Under the pieces are notes generated by a model. The model did not search any database and had not been told where the DNA came from. It saw only the letters and a list, made by a program, of their open reading frames with translations. Positions 50,041-62,399 of a stretch of 64,000 bases of DNA are shown here, one piece after another. Source of the DNA: Diphasiastrum complanatum (Eukaryota > Streptophyta > Lycopodiopsida > Lycopodiales > Lycopodiaceae); the NCBI GenBank assembly GCA_029204225.1, contig CM055097.1:895699-959698 (forward strand), in the 5' to 3' direction. Each line of letters opens with the position of its first letter. Position 1 is the first letter of the stretch. A program made the translations under genes and the position numbers.

Positions 50041-53000
50041 CAGTAAAGCTTTATGCTTAGAAAACAAGCTTGTCATTTGACGCAAAAAATTCTATGTAGG
50101 GCCTCATAAAATATGACAATTACTTTCAGCTAGCCTTACAAAGTAGTTAGGTATTATCATTTGGATATGCTTGACATGATTATCTTGCCCCTAGAAAATT
50201 TTAGCATAGAATATTTACTAACATTCTAGCTTGGTTAACATTCAATGAGTTTTGATTTTTCCGATTTTGTCAAATGTAGAATTTTCTTTTTAATAAGGAG
50301 AAGTTTGAAATAAAATTTCAATCTGCTCAAAGGGAGAGCAAAGAGAAAAGGAAGTCTACCTAGTTTCTTAGTCATTAAGGCCTATTGCTACACATAAGGG
50401 GATTTTAAATTGAAAAATATACAAGGAATTAGCTTTATTGAATTAATTGTCAATGTTCATTTTAAAATTCTTCATGGATAATTTTCTCTGGTTGAAATAG
50501 AAAAATAGTTTTAAAGGTAAACAAATTTTTAATTTATTATTTTTATTTTTGCACTAAGATTAAATAGTTAACAATTTATAAATAAGTTCGAGATCTAACA
50601 TAACTTTTACATTTCCGACATATTTATTCATGAAAGTATAAGAGGCCCTTGTTACTAGGCTTAATTGTTGGATTTTAAACATTGTCAGAGGTTTTAGTCT
50701 TTGAGCTCAAAGAATGAAGCCCTTGTCTCACATTTTATTGTATTTAACTAGGAATATATTATACTTTTATTTTCATGCTAAGTATAAAATCAAATAAATT
50801 TGAAATACTTTTTTTATGCTAACCATAGTTCTTTCTATTTTCAAAGCACCAAAGAAAAAATAATTAAAAACATTTTTTCTGATCAATTTAAAAGACACAT
50901 TTTGAAAGCTAAGGTTAAAAAAAGAGAGAGAGAGAAAGGCTAGCACATGCTAGAAAGATGGCTAAAGAAGATCAAACTAATACATATATTTCCAAAAACA
51001 TTGATGATTAGCCATTGTTCTACACCACTGATGAAGGGATATTTACAAAGAATTATCAAAATATCTAGGGAAAAAAATACCTTATGCCCTCTATATAGCT
51101 GAAATTTCATATAGGAAGAATTATCAAATAAATCACAATCTAGTGTTGCTAAAAGCTTGTCACAAATTAGTAAATTGGACCATTATGTAAGTTGCATCTC
51201 ACAATTATCTTTTATGAACCATTGTATATTATTGACATAGATTCTTGATTTATCTATGTCATTCTGTCTATGAAATTAGATTGTCTTGCAAAATATGGCT
51301 TTTACTTTCAACATTTAATTTTAATGTGTGTGTCAAGAGAACTTCATAATGACGTTTAACCATTAGGGTCCTATCATGATTGATTTCCATAATATAAAAT
51401 CATGGAACATTATATTAGTGAAGATAAACCTAAAAATATATAACATAATTTATGCATTGCACTATTATTACTTAAAGTGATACTTTGAAAATTGTATGCT
51501 AGATTACAAAAGGATTTTTCTTTTTTGAACTATTGGTCTACAAATTGACCAACTTTTCAACTATTCATAAAGAGTTTACATAGTTGATGTAAGTATTGCA
51601 TCAAAATTGAAATACGTAATGACTATAAAAATTCCATGTACAAAAAGAACATGAAAACAAATATTGAATTTCTTATAAGAAAACATACATAAAGAATGCT
51701 CAAGAGACGAGAACATGAAAAGAAAGGTGTCACAACTCTAGGTATGCTAATAAGTAATGGTAAGCTTGATGCAACTTGATTATCGATAAAGCTAGCTTCA
51801 CATACAATAGTCCTACCACTACTAATAAAAGAATGAAAAGAAAAACCCACAGACATATGTGCAAACAACATGCTTAATATAAGACAAAATTAAAAGTACA
51901 CCACTTTTGTGATTATGTTGTATGTTGTCATTTTTGTTGATTGAAGTAGACTATTTCATAGTGGGTGGGACTAATTTGAGAACATGAATGCTTTTATGGA
52001 ATAGATAATGTATCTAGAGCTTATAGTATTACACAAATGTGAAAGTACTATTCTTTTTTAAATGACAATGTTCAAAGCACAATGATTTATTTTTTGTTAA
52101 TTAATTACTTAGTATTATAATATTAAAATAACATTTATCATACTGCCAAAGATTAAGAAATTCATGTTTTTGTAATTTGTAAAATATTTTGGCATTAAAA
52201 TGGACACATTAAAAATGCACATCTTGGTTAAGAGTGTATTCCAATCACTATTTTTTAGATTGGCAAGCAATTTCAATATAAAGAGTCTTCAAAATATAAA
52301 AACTGTTGAAGTCAAAATATTGCACTTTCATAAAGTTTTGTTTATGATTTAAGATCATGGCAATTTAACGATCTTAGAGTATGATATACTAAATAGATAT
52401 ATTAGAGAATCCTAAGTACTATGACCCTGCCCCACATATGTAAAGGGTACACAAACCTCTCCACCCTATAGTGGTATCCTAAAGCATAACTAGTGGATGA
52501 CCAATTATATTCATCGTTAGATCATAGAGTTCTATAGCAAGGAGCTTTTAAATCTAGTCATAAGTGTTCATCCCACTTTTCTTTAAACTTATCCTAGAAA
52601 TTTTAGTACAAAATTTTGGTGTTTTGCAATAAACAAACTACTAATATATTCAGACTTAAAGTCTTCTATATTCAATCAATATACTCAAACTTAAAATGTT
52701 ATATATTTTACAATCATAATTCATCTACACTAAAGTAAATTGATGTAGCTCTTATTTACTGAATCCAAGCTACTTAATAGGTTATCTAGCAAAAGTAGTC
52801 AATCTACAACAGTTTTTTAATTATAGCACTTAACTCCTTTGCATAGTGACTAGATTTTGCAAAAAAAAAAATATTCAATCTCTTGTACTACTTAGAGAGG
52901 GTTAAAGAAGTATAGCTTACCCAATAACACAACAGTGCCAAGACTTGTGTATATATAAGCCACAAGCACTTTGCCTTCTTTCAGACTTAATTCTTCACAA

Positions 53001-53362
53001 CATTGTTTTATAGTAATTTGGTGCAAATTGTAGGTCACTTTAAAAAAATTTCTAAGAGCATTTGAAAAGGTCAAAAAAAAATTATTGGATGCAAGCAAAG
53101 GTTCGACTAATAGATTTAGCATGTGCATCTCCCATAGTATTCTATTCCTCACTCAAAAAAGTCAATGGCTGTTTCTTTTAATCCTACATTTGATCATTGG
53201 GGAAACAAGTCATTTCTTTGGCTCTACAACCACCTTTTCCTATACAATAATTGTAGTATAACTTGTCTCAATTTAAAGGAGAAAGCCATTCTACAGATCA
53301 CTGAATGTACTATTTTATTTTTTAATTGATAATTTCAACAAATTGCCAAATAAGATAGGAAG
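50041..53362. other. Long gene-free A/T-rich stretch
   Basis: 3.3 kb with no gene, RNA gene or element that I can identify. The few open frames under 90 codons have no known motif. A TGATAATTTCAACA string at 53328-53341 resembles the inner edge of the adjoining LTR and may be a scrap of another copy. Confidence 0.5.
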
Positions 53363-54200
53363 TGTTGATTTTCTGAAGAACAATGATTGATTGTACAAAT
53401 CAATCTACAAGAGTTATTGATTGCTAAATATAAAGATCTATCAAGTTCTATAGACTAGATCTTGATCTAGAAACAATGATGATTTTAGCAAGAGCAATGG
53501 ATCTAATGATCAAAAACAATAAAGGCCGGTCTCGCATGCGTGGAGGATAGTCTCTGTACAGACTGCAACCTGAGAGCAAAGTACAATTGCATACAAGATC
53601 ATTCCAATCATCAAAACACAATTATAGTGAGTGAATTACAAACAAATTGCTAGATTGCCAATGTCTCATCAACTTTCTATTGATTTGGTTGATCTCTTTA
53701 TAGATCAAGTACATCCATGAGCTGAGTATTGTCCAGCAGGCCTTCACACATGTGAAGAGTGCCTAGTCATCTAGATCCACCAATAGGAGCCAAATATGTC
53801 CATTATCCAAAGTTGACTTATCACACTAACTAGAAACCAAAAGCTAATCTTCACAAAAATAGGGATATTCCCTACAAAATAGAATCCGGTGGAATATTTA
53901 AATCTTATCCTAATCTGATCCACAGTGTGAACAACAACTTGACATGTGGGAGCATTTACTCATTCACATGGAACTGCAAGCTAATTACATGGAAATTGGT
54001 CAAAGTGACTTATTCTTAGATTCTAGTCCCAAATCAAGTTCACACTTGTGTAGATTGAACCAAAATGAATCTAATATTCACAAGTACATTTTGTATATCC
54101 TTTCACACGTGGAAACAGGCTCCTCACATGTGAGATCCTATCATGAACATAGATCTCATGAATATTCAATTTCATCAAGTTGGAAGTGACAATTTCAACA
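53363..54200 (-). mobile_element. Copia 3' LTR, 838 bp
   Basis: On the minus strand it starts TGTTGAAATTGTCACTTCC directly after the purine tract AGTGAGGAGGAG (54201-54212) and ends AAAATCAACA. The terminal TGTTGA/TCAACA inversion supports both edges. GGAAG (53358-53362) would be one target duplication; its partner was not found. Confidence 0.7.
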
Positions 54201-54242
54201 CTCCTCCTCACTTCTAACTTGGTAAGTCTAATGTACATCTAT

Positions 54243-55260
54243 CTAAAATCCAAGAGCACATCTTAACTTAAAAACTGGATCTTTAGGCAATGGCTTAGTT
54301 AAGATATTAGCTATGCACTCGGATGATGGCACATGATGAAGTTTTATCTCCTTGGATTGCACCTTCTCCCTCAAAAAGTGATGAGCTATCTCAATATGCT
54401 TTGTTCTAGCATGGAAGATAGGATTTGTAGAAATTTGTTGAGATGCTTGATTGTCACAATAAATGTAAGGGATCTCCTCGGCCTTTAGCACTTGTAATTC
54501 CACCAAAAGTCTTCTTAGCCATAGGAGTTCTTTTGTTATTGAAGTCAATGCCTTGTACTCGGCTTCACAAGAAGAAAGTGAGATTGTATCTTGATTTTTT
54601 GAAAGACAATATATCACTCCTCCACAAAGAAAAGTGGCAAATGAACTTATAAATCTCCTATCCATCTTGTCTCCTGCAAAATTTGAATCCGAGTATGCCT
54701 TCAAGTGCAAGTTAGATCCTTGATAGAGAATGCCAAAAAATCTAGTAGAAGAGATATATCTAAGTACTCTCTTGGCACTTTTACAATGATGCATCAAAGG
54801 ACCTTGCATATGTTGACTCAACTTGCTTACACTATAACTCAAATATGGTCTAGTGATTGTAGATTAAGTACCCTATAAGCTTTCTAAAGAGTGCGATGTC
54901 CTCAAAGGATGCTTCATCACCATCATTAGAAACTTTACAAACTTGCTCCATAGGGGTGTCAATCCCTTTACAATATTTCATGCCAAACCTTTCAAGAATG
55001 GAAATAGCATACTTTGATTGACTTATGAAAGTGAAATCACTACCTCTAGAAACTTCTATTTCACGTATGAACTTAAGAAGTCCTAGATCTACATCTTGAA
55101 TTCACTAGACAATGCAACTTTAACTTTTCTTATGCCTTCACCATCATTTCCTATCAATATGATATCATCAACAAAAGAGCTAAAATGATGATCTTACCAT
55201 CATTGCACTTGATGTACAAAGAAGGCTCATAAGAACTAATCACAAAGTGAAAATTGGCCA
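54243..55260 (-). pseudogene. Copia RNase H and partial RT
   Basis: 54243-54842 is a clean RNase H frame: AYSDSNFAGDKMDRRF, then SSCEAEYKALTSITKELLWL, then CDNQASQQISTNPIFH and HIEIAHHFLREKV. Upstream (to about 55260) lies the last part of reverse transcriptase with the FVDDIILIGND catalytic motif, shifted by an apparent missing T just before FVDD. A stop at about 54870 and another near 55110 also break it. The RT finger and palm start is missing: the sequence passes directly into protease/gag material at about 55260, so integrase and half of RT have been deleted. LTR and tract follow downstream. Confidence 0.88.
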
Positions 55261-56332
55261 TTATTTGTCTAGATGTGACGAAGTGAGAGATGGCTCATGA
55301 ATCAAGGATTACTTCTTGTGTAGATGTCAATGCCACACACGTCTGTACATAGATAGGCCATCGAATTTCCGTTGTTCGACCTTTCTTCACCCATCTTCGA
55401 GCTTTCTGGCTCTTCAACATAAGAACTATTACTGTTCTCCCGTTTGCCTTGAGGCTGCTTGTTCATCAGGTTCTGGTAGCAATCAATGGCTGCATGACCC
55501 TTCTTTGGCAATGGATACACTCAATCTTCAGATTGAGCCAACATGATTCGACAGTATGTCCTTTGTGTCAGCATCTCACGCATGTTTTCTTGTCGCCATT
55601 ATGTTGCTTCGATTTTTCTTTGTTTTTCCAACTGCCTTTGCTGGCTCTCTCTGACTGTTGGTCTTGATCATGCTTGCGATCTGAATCCCTCTTAGTCTTG
55701 AACTGCTTCTTTGGCTTCTCCTTGTTGTTGTAGAGAGCTTGGTCTGAAGCGTCCTTGTGATCGAGATGCTCACGAGCTTCGACTTCTTCTCGAATCTCGA
55801 TCACTGCCTTTTCGAGTGTCATCGTTGGATCCTTTGCTAGCAATGTTCAGGTTGTCTGGAAAGATCTGGGTAAAGCACGTAACAGGTAGGTGAGCTTCTT
55901 CTCTACTAGTACTACATTAGTGTTCCAGAATTGTGTAATGAAAGGAACAGATCCTTCATCTTCTTGATAAAGGAGGTAAGATCTCTGCCATCCCATCACA
56001 AATTCGTCAGTTGATCTTCAAGAAGCATGATTTGGCTGCATGATTTCATCTAAAATCTCGTAATCAATGTACTCCACATCTCTCTTGCATTAGAAAGTGT
56101 TGCTATCTTCGATGGATGATAACAACACAACTATTGCCTTGTCGTTCTTCTTTCTCCATTCTCGTAGCTCTTTGTCAGTGGTTGTAGGCATCTCTTCAGT
56201 GCCGTCTACCCAACAATATAGCCCTTCTCTCTTCAATATGAGAGAGGTTTTTATCTTCCATCCTAGGAAGTTCGATCCGGCTGAGTCGAGGATTGTGTAG
56301 ATCTTCGATTGTATGCTGCTGATTGATGCCAT
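55261..56332 (-). pseudogene. Copia gag and protease start, broken
   Basis: Start codon at 56332 (MASISSIQSKIY). The gag domain includes FLGWKIKTSLILKREGLY and VDGTEEMPTTTDKEL. A Lys/Asp-rich nucleocapsid stretch (55568-55843) leads to two zinc knuckles: CVRC-stop-HKGHTVESC (55560 down, one stop inside) and IHCQ with KKGHAAIDC (frameshifted). The protease motif reads DS-stop-AISHF, in which GGA has become TGA. It reads in the same orientation as the RT/RNase H downstream, but the two LTR-side flanks do not match, so they may be parts of different elements joined by recombination. Confidence 0.82.
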
Positions 56333-56433
56333 TTTTGTAGATTGTGTTCTTCTGGTTTCTTGTTTTGAATGCTTGTCTCCTGGATCTGATAGATCATTAG
56401 CTATATCAAGTCTCGGATTTGAGCCTGAAGGTC

Positions 56434-56445
56434 GCTCTAATACCA
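56434..56445 (-). other. Primer binding site, tRNA-Met type (variant)
   Basis: TGGTATTAGAGC on the minus strand, one base (C to T) from the canonical Copia site, 100 bases before the gag start. The LTR should end just beyond it; TTTCACA at 56450-56456 (inverse) is a likely end. Confidence 0.75.
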
Positions 56446-57010
56446 CTTATGTGAAACAAGCACAGTTGATATCCAAAATGTCAAACGCTCGGGTACCACT
56501 AAAGGGATTCCCACAATAATAAACCTAGATGGAATTCAATTCTATCCTCGCGTCTATTGCCCTCTGTGATAGGATTTATAGTCCTTCAAGGTGAGGACAG
56601 ACACTGTTGACCTACGTATAATTTGTTTGTGCATTCAACAAGGTAAAACCAGTGTGCAGAATAAGATTAAACTAGCTGATTACAAACATACAACTATCAG
56701 ACAATTAAGCATTCGATTGTGTTCAAGACAAGAAACTCATCTGCATAGAACATCTACTACATTATTAGAGAATTCTTTAAGCACTGTTTTGACAGACCAC
56801 ACAGCATGTCGGCGAGAAACAAACTCTATCTTTCATGAATCAAAACTTGTCGCGTTTACTACTGGACCTCTTGAACATTAGCTAGCAACAATGTGCTCAG
56901 CTTACATAAGTATATTACCAAATTTCATTTTTCTTTTATCATCTTAATCAATTAGTTAAGATCTTTATGTATATGGAGAGGAGCAAATGATTAGCTTATC
57001 AGGGGGAATG
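56446..57010. other. Probable 5' LTR remnant of the minus-strand Copia
   Basis: Non-coding. In the plus sense it starts TGTGAAAC at 56450, as expected for an inverted LTR end. The other edge is not visible, and the sequence does not match the 3' LTR at 53363-54200. Confidence 0.4.
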
Positions 57011-58275
57011 TCTGATTAGGCACGTCCCAATGGTATCCTGTCAATCTTTGGAAGATGATCTCCTCCTTGTACTTTCGCAATTCTCTTTGTACTTTGATGT
57101 GTGGAGATCCGTCGTGTATCTTGACACATGGAGATATGCCACCCCTTGGGTCTTCGTATCTTCTTCTATCTTTGGCCTTGCCAACAGGTCGCCTTGGGTC
57201 CATGAACATTTTACCCTCGTGTTTGTGTGACCTTCAGTCAACGAACGTTTGATTGTCATTTTCGTATCTTCAGTCCTCGAAGCTTTTCTGTTCGCATCCA
57301 CGTAGCTCCCTTGTCTTTCTTTAGCCTTGACCTCTAAAGCTAGCAAAGCTTTGTGGATCAAAACAATTTGTTTCATCAGAAGACTCGACCTTGTTCCTTG
57401 TGGATCTGCTCGGCCCCTTTGGTTCTTGAGCTTGGTCTTCCAAAAAATCATTTTCAAGAAGCCCTTCCTCGGGTTTTGCAAGACCTTCAACACATTAAAG
57501 AGTATTCTAAAAGATAGCATTCATTAGCTTTTGTGAGTAGGATCATGTGCTTTGCGCGATTGATTTGTGATCTAATTATTGTTGTTACTAGAACACCATT
57601 TTTATACAGAAGAACAATTTTTTCCTATCAGTTGTATTCATGTTGAATGTTTGAATGTCTCTCACTCTTTCTCTCTATTATCAGAAACAGACAATAGCAC
57701 GGCTGTCTCAGAAGCCTAATTGTTCGCATTCTCTATAGTTGTCTACGATTTCTACTCTAACATCTAAACCTCTATTCTGTTGTAGTCTGTGAACATCCAT
57801 CATGTGTCCCATCATAGTGGTATCAAAGCACATGGTTTTTGGATGCACTAAGAGTCTTGAGATAAAGAACCTTATAAGTTTGAATCCTAGGTGGTAGGCT
57901 GACATGGCAAGAGTCTTGTTCACTAGGTCTCCCTCTGTACTAAGCTTTACAGCACCTAATTTGGTGTCCTATATCAGATCTGATTCATTGTGAGAATTAC
58001 TATTCATGGGCAATGTCACTTTGTTATTTATAGACATACTTGAAATGTATTAATAAATGTGGTAAAGGCCCAATACGCCTAAAGTCAAGTTTGATATATT
58101 TTGGGCCCATCCCAATGTGAAATGGGCTAAGGTCTTATATGAAGAGGTGTAACCTCCACCTCTCTCTCACGTACTGAATTTCTCTCATTTTGTAGTGTGC
58201 AAGTTTATGGAATAAAGTGATGGTTTTCTCTCTCCTCTCTTTTTCTGCTATGTGCATGCTCTGATTTCACACACA
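57011..58275 (+). mobile_element. Possible plus-strand Copia LTR
   Basis: A GGGGGAA tract (57001-57008) precedes TGTCTGATTAGG, and TTTCACACA precedes the primer-like TGGTATCAAAGCC at 58276. Read literally this is tract, LTR, primer site: the arrangement left when two elements share one LTR. The left edge is uncertain, and the minus strand of 57041-57520 has an open frame (with a PSSRTKGAEQ-like string in one frame) that could be retroelement linker sequence instead. Confidence 0.35.
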
Positions 58276-58288
58276 TGGTATCAAAGCC
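58276..58288 (+). other. Primer binding site, tRNA-Met type (variant)
   Basis: TGGTATCAAAGCC, one base from the canonical TGGTATCAGAGCC. No gag follows; 350 bases later the sequence enters a gypsy integrase. Confidence 0.6.
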
Positions 58289-58629
58289 ATCTATGGCTAA
58301 CACCTGAATAATTCTGGCATGCAGTTTAATGCCTAAGAGATTTTGATAGCATTTTGTTTGTTAAGAAATTTTGTGAATATAGAATATTTTTTTGTTTGTT
58401 AATAAACAGAGATGATTTCTCTGATTTTTTGTTCATGTTTATGTTTCTAGAAATAGAATGATTTAGCTTGTGTGCATAATAGAATAAAGAAAAGGAGAGA
58501 CAAACCATTGCTTTCTAAGTTTGAATGTGAAAATTGCACAATGAATGGATGGGATTGGGAAATATGTTTTTTTCAAATCTTCCAAATCAGTAAGATCACC
58601 AGAATTCATTTATATAGCAGGTTCTTTAT

Positions 58630-59780
58630 TGCTAAATGCAAGCCCTGTCAACTAGCAAAGTTGAACGCCATAAGGCTGGTGGTTTGCTGCATCCGTTAGA
58701 TATCCCTGATAAGAAATGGGAAAGCATATCTATGGATTTTGTAGTTGGACTTCCAAAGACCCAATGGCAAAATGATTCTATTTGGGTTGTAGTGGATCGG
58801 TTAACTAAGTTAGATGCATTCATACTAGTCAAGTCAACTATGAAGGCTTCTGAATTAGCCCAGATCTTTGTTGAAAGATTATTTCGGTTGTATAGTCCGC
58901 CAAGTGACATTATTACTGATAGAGATCCTAAGTTCACAGGTCACTTATGGTCAGCAGTATTCCATAAACTTGAAACTTCTTTGAGTTTAAGTTCTTTTGA
59001 TTATCTTGAATCAGATGGCCAAACAAAAAAGGACTAATCAAACTATGGAAGATATTTTGAGGATGTATGTTTCTCATAGGCAATCTCATTGGGAAGATTA
59101 TCTCCCACTGGTTGAGTTTGCATATAATAGTATAAAACATTCTGCTACAAGTTACGGTCCTTTTATGCTTATGTATGGTCTTCAACCTAGATCTCCAGTA
59201 AATGTTGAGATGAAGTCTGTTAAGATCCAAAAGGTTGCTAATTTCTGCATGATATGCAAGATATGTTGCAAGTGGCTAATGATAGTATCCAAAGTGCCCA
59301 AGATAGAAATAAGCACTATGCCGATCTTAAGAGATCTCCAAGAGATTTTAAAGTTGATGACTAGGTATATCTTAGGATTCCAAAAGATTCTAAGATGTTC
59401 CATACAAGGAAGTACTATAAGCTGTCTATCCGTTATTGTGGACCTTTTAGGATTGTACGTAGAATTGGTTCTTTGGCATATGAACTCAATCTTCAAGGAA
59501 AATTGACTGCACACCTAGTGTTTCATGTAAGTCATTTGAAACTAAGTTTACATGATGGTGATACAGTTGGGTCGGATGAGATTTATCTCATTTGAAAGAT
59601 TTGTCACTTAGTATACCTTTGGAACCTAAGAAAGTGCTCAAAACCAAAGATAAACAATTGAGAAATCGTTCTATCTCTGAGTGTTAAATTCGTTGGAAAG
59701 GTCGTACTGAGGATGATGATTCGTAATAGCATAAAGAAGAATTTCTTGAAGTTTAGCTTCCAAGGATAGAATCAGTTTAA
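58630..59780 (+). pseudogene. Ty3/gypsy chromovirus integrase with chromodomain
   Basis: 58636-59037 has the end of the zinc domain (CKPCQLAK), then AGGLLHPLDIPDKKWESISM, then DFVVGLPKT (first catalytic Asp) and PPSDIITDRDPKF (second Asp). A frameshift at about 58985-59000 separates it from 59030-59230, which continues SHWEDYLPLVEFAYN. 59395-59595 is the C-terminal GPF/Y domain (RYCGPFRIVRRIGSLAYELN, then HLVFHVSHLK). 59640-59770 is a chromodomain-like tail (QLRNRSISEC, IRWKGRTEDDDS) with several stops. In intact chromoviruses this tail targets integration to heterochromatin. It is one of the better preserved gypsy pieces in the window; a purine tract and LTR follow. Confidence 0.9.
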
Positions 59781-60360
59781 GGAGGGAAGAATGTCATGTC
59801 CATGATCAATACATAGGATTCAGTATACTCCTAGTCTTGGATACACGGTACTCCAGTAAAACAAGCTGTTAGTTATGCCACGTCATACTGGATGTGACCC
59901 AAAATTAACTAATATCTTTGTGAGGCCTAGAACACACTAAATGGAATTTAGACAAGATATGAGACAGTGTATCCATGTGTAGAGTTATCAATAGCAATTT
60001 TATGAATTGTTGGTCCATGCTTAGGACTCTATTCTAGGTGAATCTATGTATAGGGAACTTAGGGCTATGCATGGCTATGTGACCAAGTTGCTTTTGTCTC
60101 TATATATTGAGGCCAAACTCGCCTTACTTCTCATTGTTGTTATTGATTCATTGCCAGGCTCTCACTCTATGTTCATGCTTCTTGTTCCTTGGCTTGGGGG
60201 TGAAGCTTCTAGAGTTTGATTGGATGCTTCTACTTGGTTGGGTGGTTTCTCCATAGTGTGTTATCCATTGTGTTTGTGTTTTGTAAGCAATATCTAAGGA
60301 GCTTCCCTTATACTGATGCTCATGTTTGACATCAAAGATTAGGTCAGCCATCTTGTACAT
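59781..60360 (+). mobile_element. Gypsy polypurine tract and 3' LTR
   Basis: GGAGGGAAGAA (59781-59791) then TGTCATGTCCATGATC. It belongs to the same family as the LTR at 49544. A TATATATTGAGG at 60100 could be its TATA region. The right end is lost where Copia sequence begins, at about 60370. Confidence 0.65.
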
Positions 60361-60369
60361 GCATCATAA

Positions 60370-61980
60370 TAGCTCGGTCAGGGATATGAATATTATTGTT
60401 GTCTCTAGCAGAAATCAGATTGTCCGTGAAAATTGCTTACTAGGAAAACAACCTAGAACCAAATTTCCTAAGGGACAAGCCAAAAGAGCTAAGTCCATTC
60501 TTTGATTAATTCATAGCGATCTATGTGGTCCCTATGAGCATGCCCTCTTTGTGCCAAGTCTTATATTTCATCACATTTATTGATGACTTCTCCCAATTTA
60601 ACAAAACTATGTTCATAAAGAACAAGTCTAAGGCCTTTAATTGTTTTAAAAAATTCAAACAGTTCGTTGAGATTCAAATTGTCAAGAGATCAAGACCCTA
60701 CAGTCTGATTTAGGGGAAGAGTACATGCCTGATGAAATGACAGCTACTTAACTTCATGCGGCATGCACCATTAATTCATTGCAAGCTATACTCCACAACA
60801 GAACGGAGTAGCAGAATGAAAGAATCGAAACTTGTTGGAAGTTGCATGATCCATGATGTTTAATTCCCAGCTATCCATGAAATTCTAGGCTGAAGCAATA
60901 TTTATAGCTTGCTATCTGCAAAACTACTTCAGTATGAAGGTAGTTGAATCCAAAACTCCATTTGAAGCCTACTACGGGTACAAACCAAGTCTGAAACACC
61001 TATGTGTGTTCGGATGTCTTTGCTATGTACAAATACCATCTAATCTGAGGAAGAAGCTTGACCATGTAAGCTATAAGTACATTTTCATTGGCTATTCAAC
61101 ATCACATAAATCATATCACATTTATGATGTTGATATAGGTCAAATCTCAGTCAGCCAAAATGTTGTCTTCCTTGAAAAAAACTTTTATGATTTCAAGTAA
61201 AAGCAGGAAATGCAAGATTTTTTTACAACAACTCCATTTACCATCAATAGGTCTGGACCTACGAATGTTCAACCACAAAATGAAGACCTCCCAGTCATTC
61301 ATCCAGGAGAGACGTCTACTCAAGGACCTGTAGTTCAAAGGTCTATACGACAATGACTACAAACTGATCTCTTCGTCCCTCGGGTGTTTATAAGCCACGA
61401 TGAACATGCCTCTTGCAAAATCTTTGTCACTATCAGATGCAAAGACTTGGAGTCTTGTTAATCCTCCTACATGTATAAAAACTATTGACACTAAGTGGAT
61501 TTTCAAACTAAAGCTTAAGCCAGATGGATCTATATCCAAATAGAAAGCTCAATTGGTGGTTAAAGGTTATGAACAAGTCTACGGAATAGATTACACTGAC
61601 ACCTTCAGTCCAGTGGTAAAGCATCAATCTATTCAAACCTTACTATAGTTGTTGTAGAGGATCTGGACATTCATCATATGGATGTCTAGACAACATTCCA
61701 TCATGGATACATACAAGAAGAAATTTTCATATATCAACCAGAAGGTTACATCCTTCAAGGTCAAGAGCATTTGGTATGTAAATTGCAGAAGGCACTTTAT
61801 GGCCTCAAGCAAGCTCCTAGGGCCTGGTATGAACAAATCAATCACTTCTTGTTGCAGCACGATTTTACTTCATGCTTTGCAGACTCAAATGTGTACCTCA
61901 AGAACAAAGGCTCAAGCTATGTGATAATAGCTTTCTATGTCGATGATTCTTTAATCATCAGCAACTCAACTCAATCTTGA
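60370..61980 (+). pseudogene. Copia integrase and partial RT
   Basis: Pieces in order: end of pre-integrase (ENCLLGKQPRTKFPKGQAK), core start (LIHSDLCGP with the first catalytic Asp, then FITFIDDFSQF), second Asp in a damaged SDLGEEYMP, the post-core KPSLKHLCVFGCLCYVQ (60934-61200, relative of positions 1-369), linker, and RT: PEGYILQGQEHLVCKLQKAL, then YGLKQAPRAWYEQI and the catalytic FYVDDSLII at 61934-61960. The catalytic integrase Glu region reads NGVAE followed by a stop. Many stops break it. It ends after the RT catalytic motif; no RNase H or LTR follows. Confidence 0.88.
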
Positions 61981-62399
61981 CCGTCAACATGACTTTTTGT
62001 TTCTTGAGGTCAAGTTGTGTTTTCCAACTTAAGAACTTTACAAAAGATAAGTTTAAAATACTTTATTGAATTATTGTGCTCCATGGCACTTATTAGCCTA
62101 AGTCCCAATGTTGGACTCACACGTGCAGAATGCCAATTGGTCGTCTTTTTCTAATACTTCATACTCTCTACTTCTAATGTGTAGTGTTTGGGCTTATTGT
62201 AGAAGCCTCTTTCCATATTCTAGAATATTCCATGTCATACCTCAAAACAGACAACATGCTCCTACTGCCAAACAAGTGCAAGTCCCATGGCACTCTGCCT
62301 CTGACTAGTCCTTGGAATGATGGTGAGTCACTGGCATTGTCAGAATTTGTAGAGAGCTAGGTATATAGTTTTTTTTTTTTGGTGCTCCAGGAAAAGCGT
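61981..62399. other. Junction between two Copia pieces
   Basis: Non-coding remains of RT (62000-62020 reads like FFLEVK) pass into unrelated sequence; a T-run at 62370-62379. No LTR was recognised here. Confidence 0.4.

Noticed and set aside
56591-56881. A 96-codon plus-strand frame
   Set aside because: It lies in the probable LTR of the minus-strand Copia element and has no domain.
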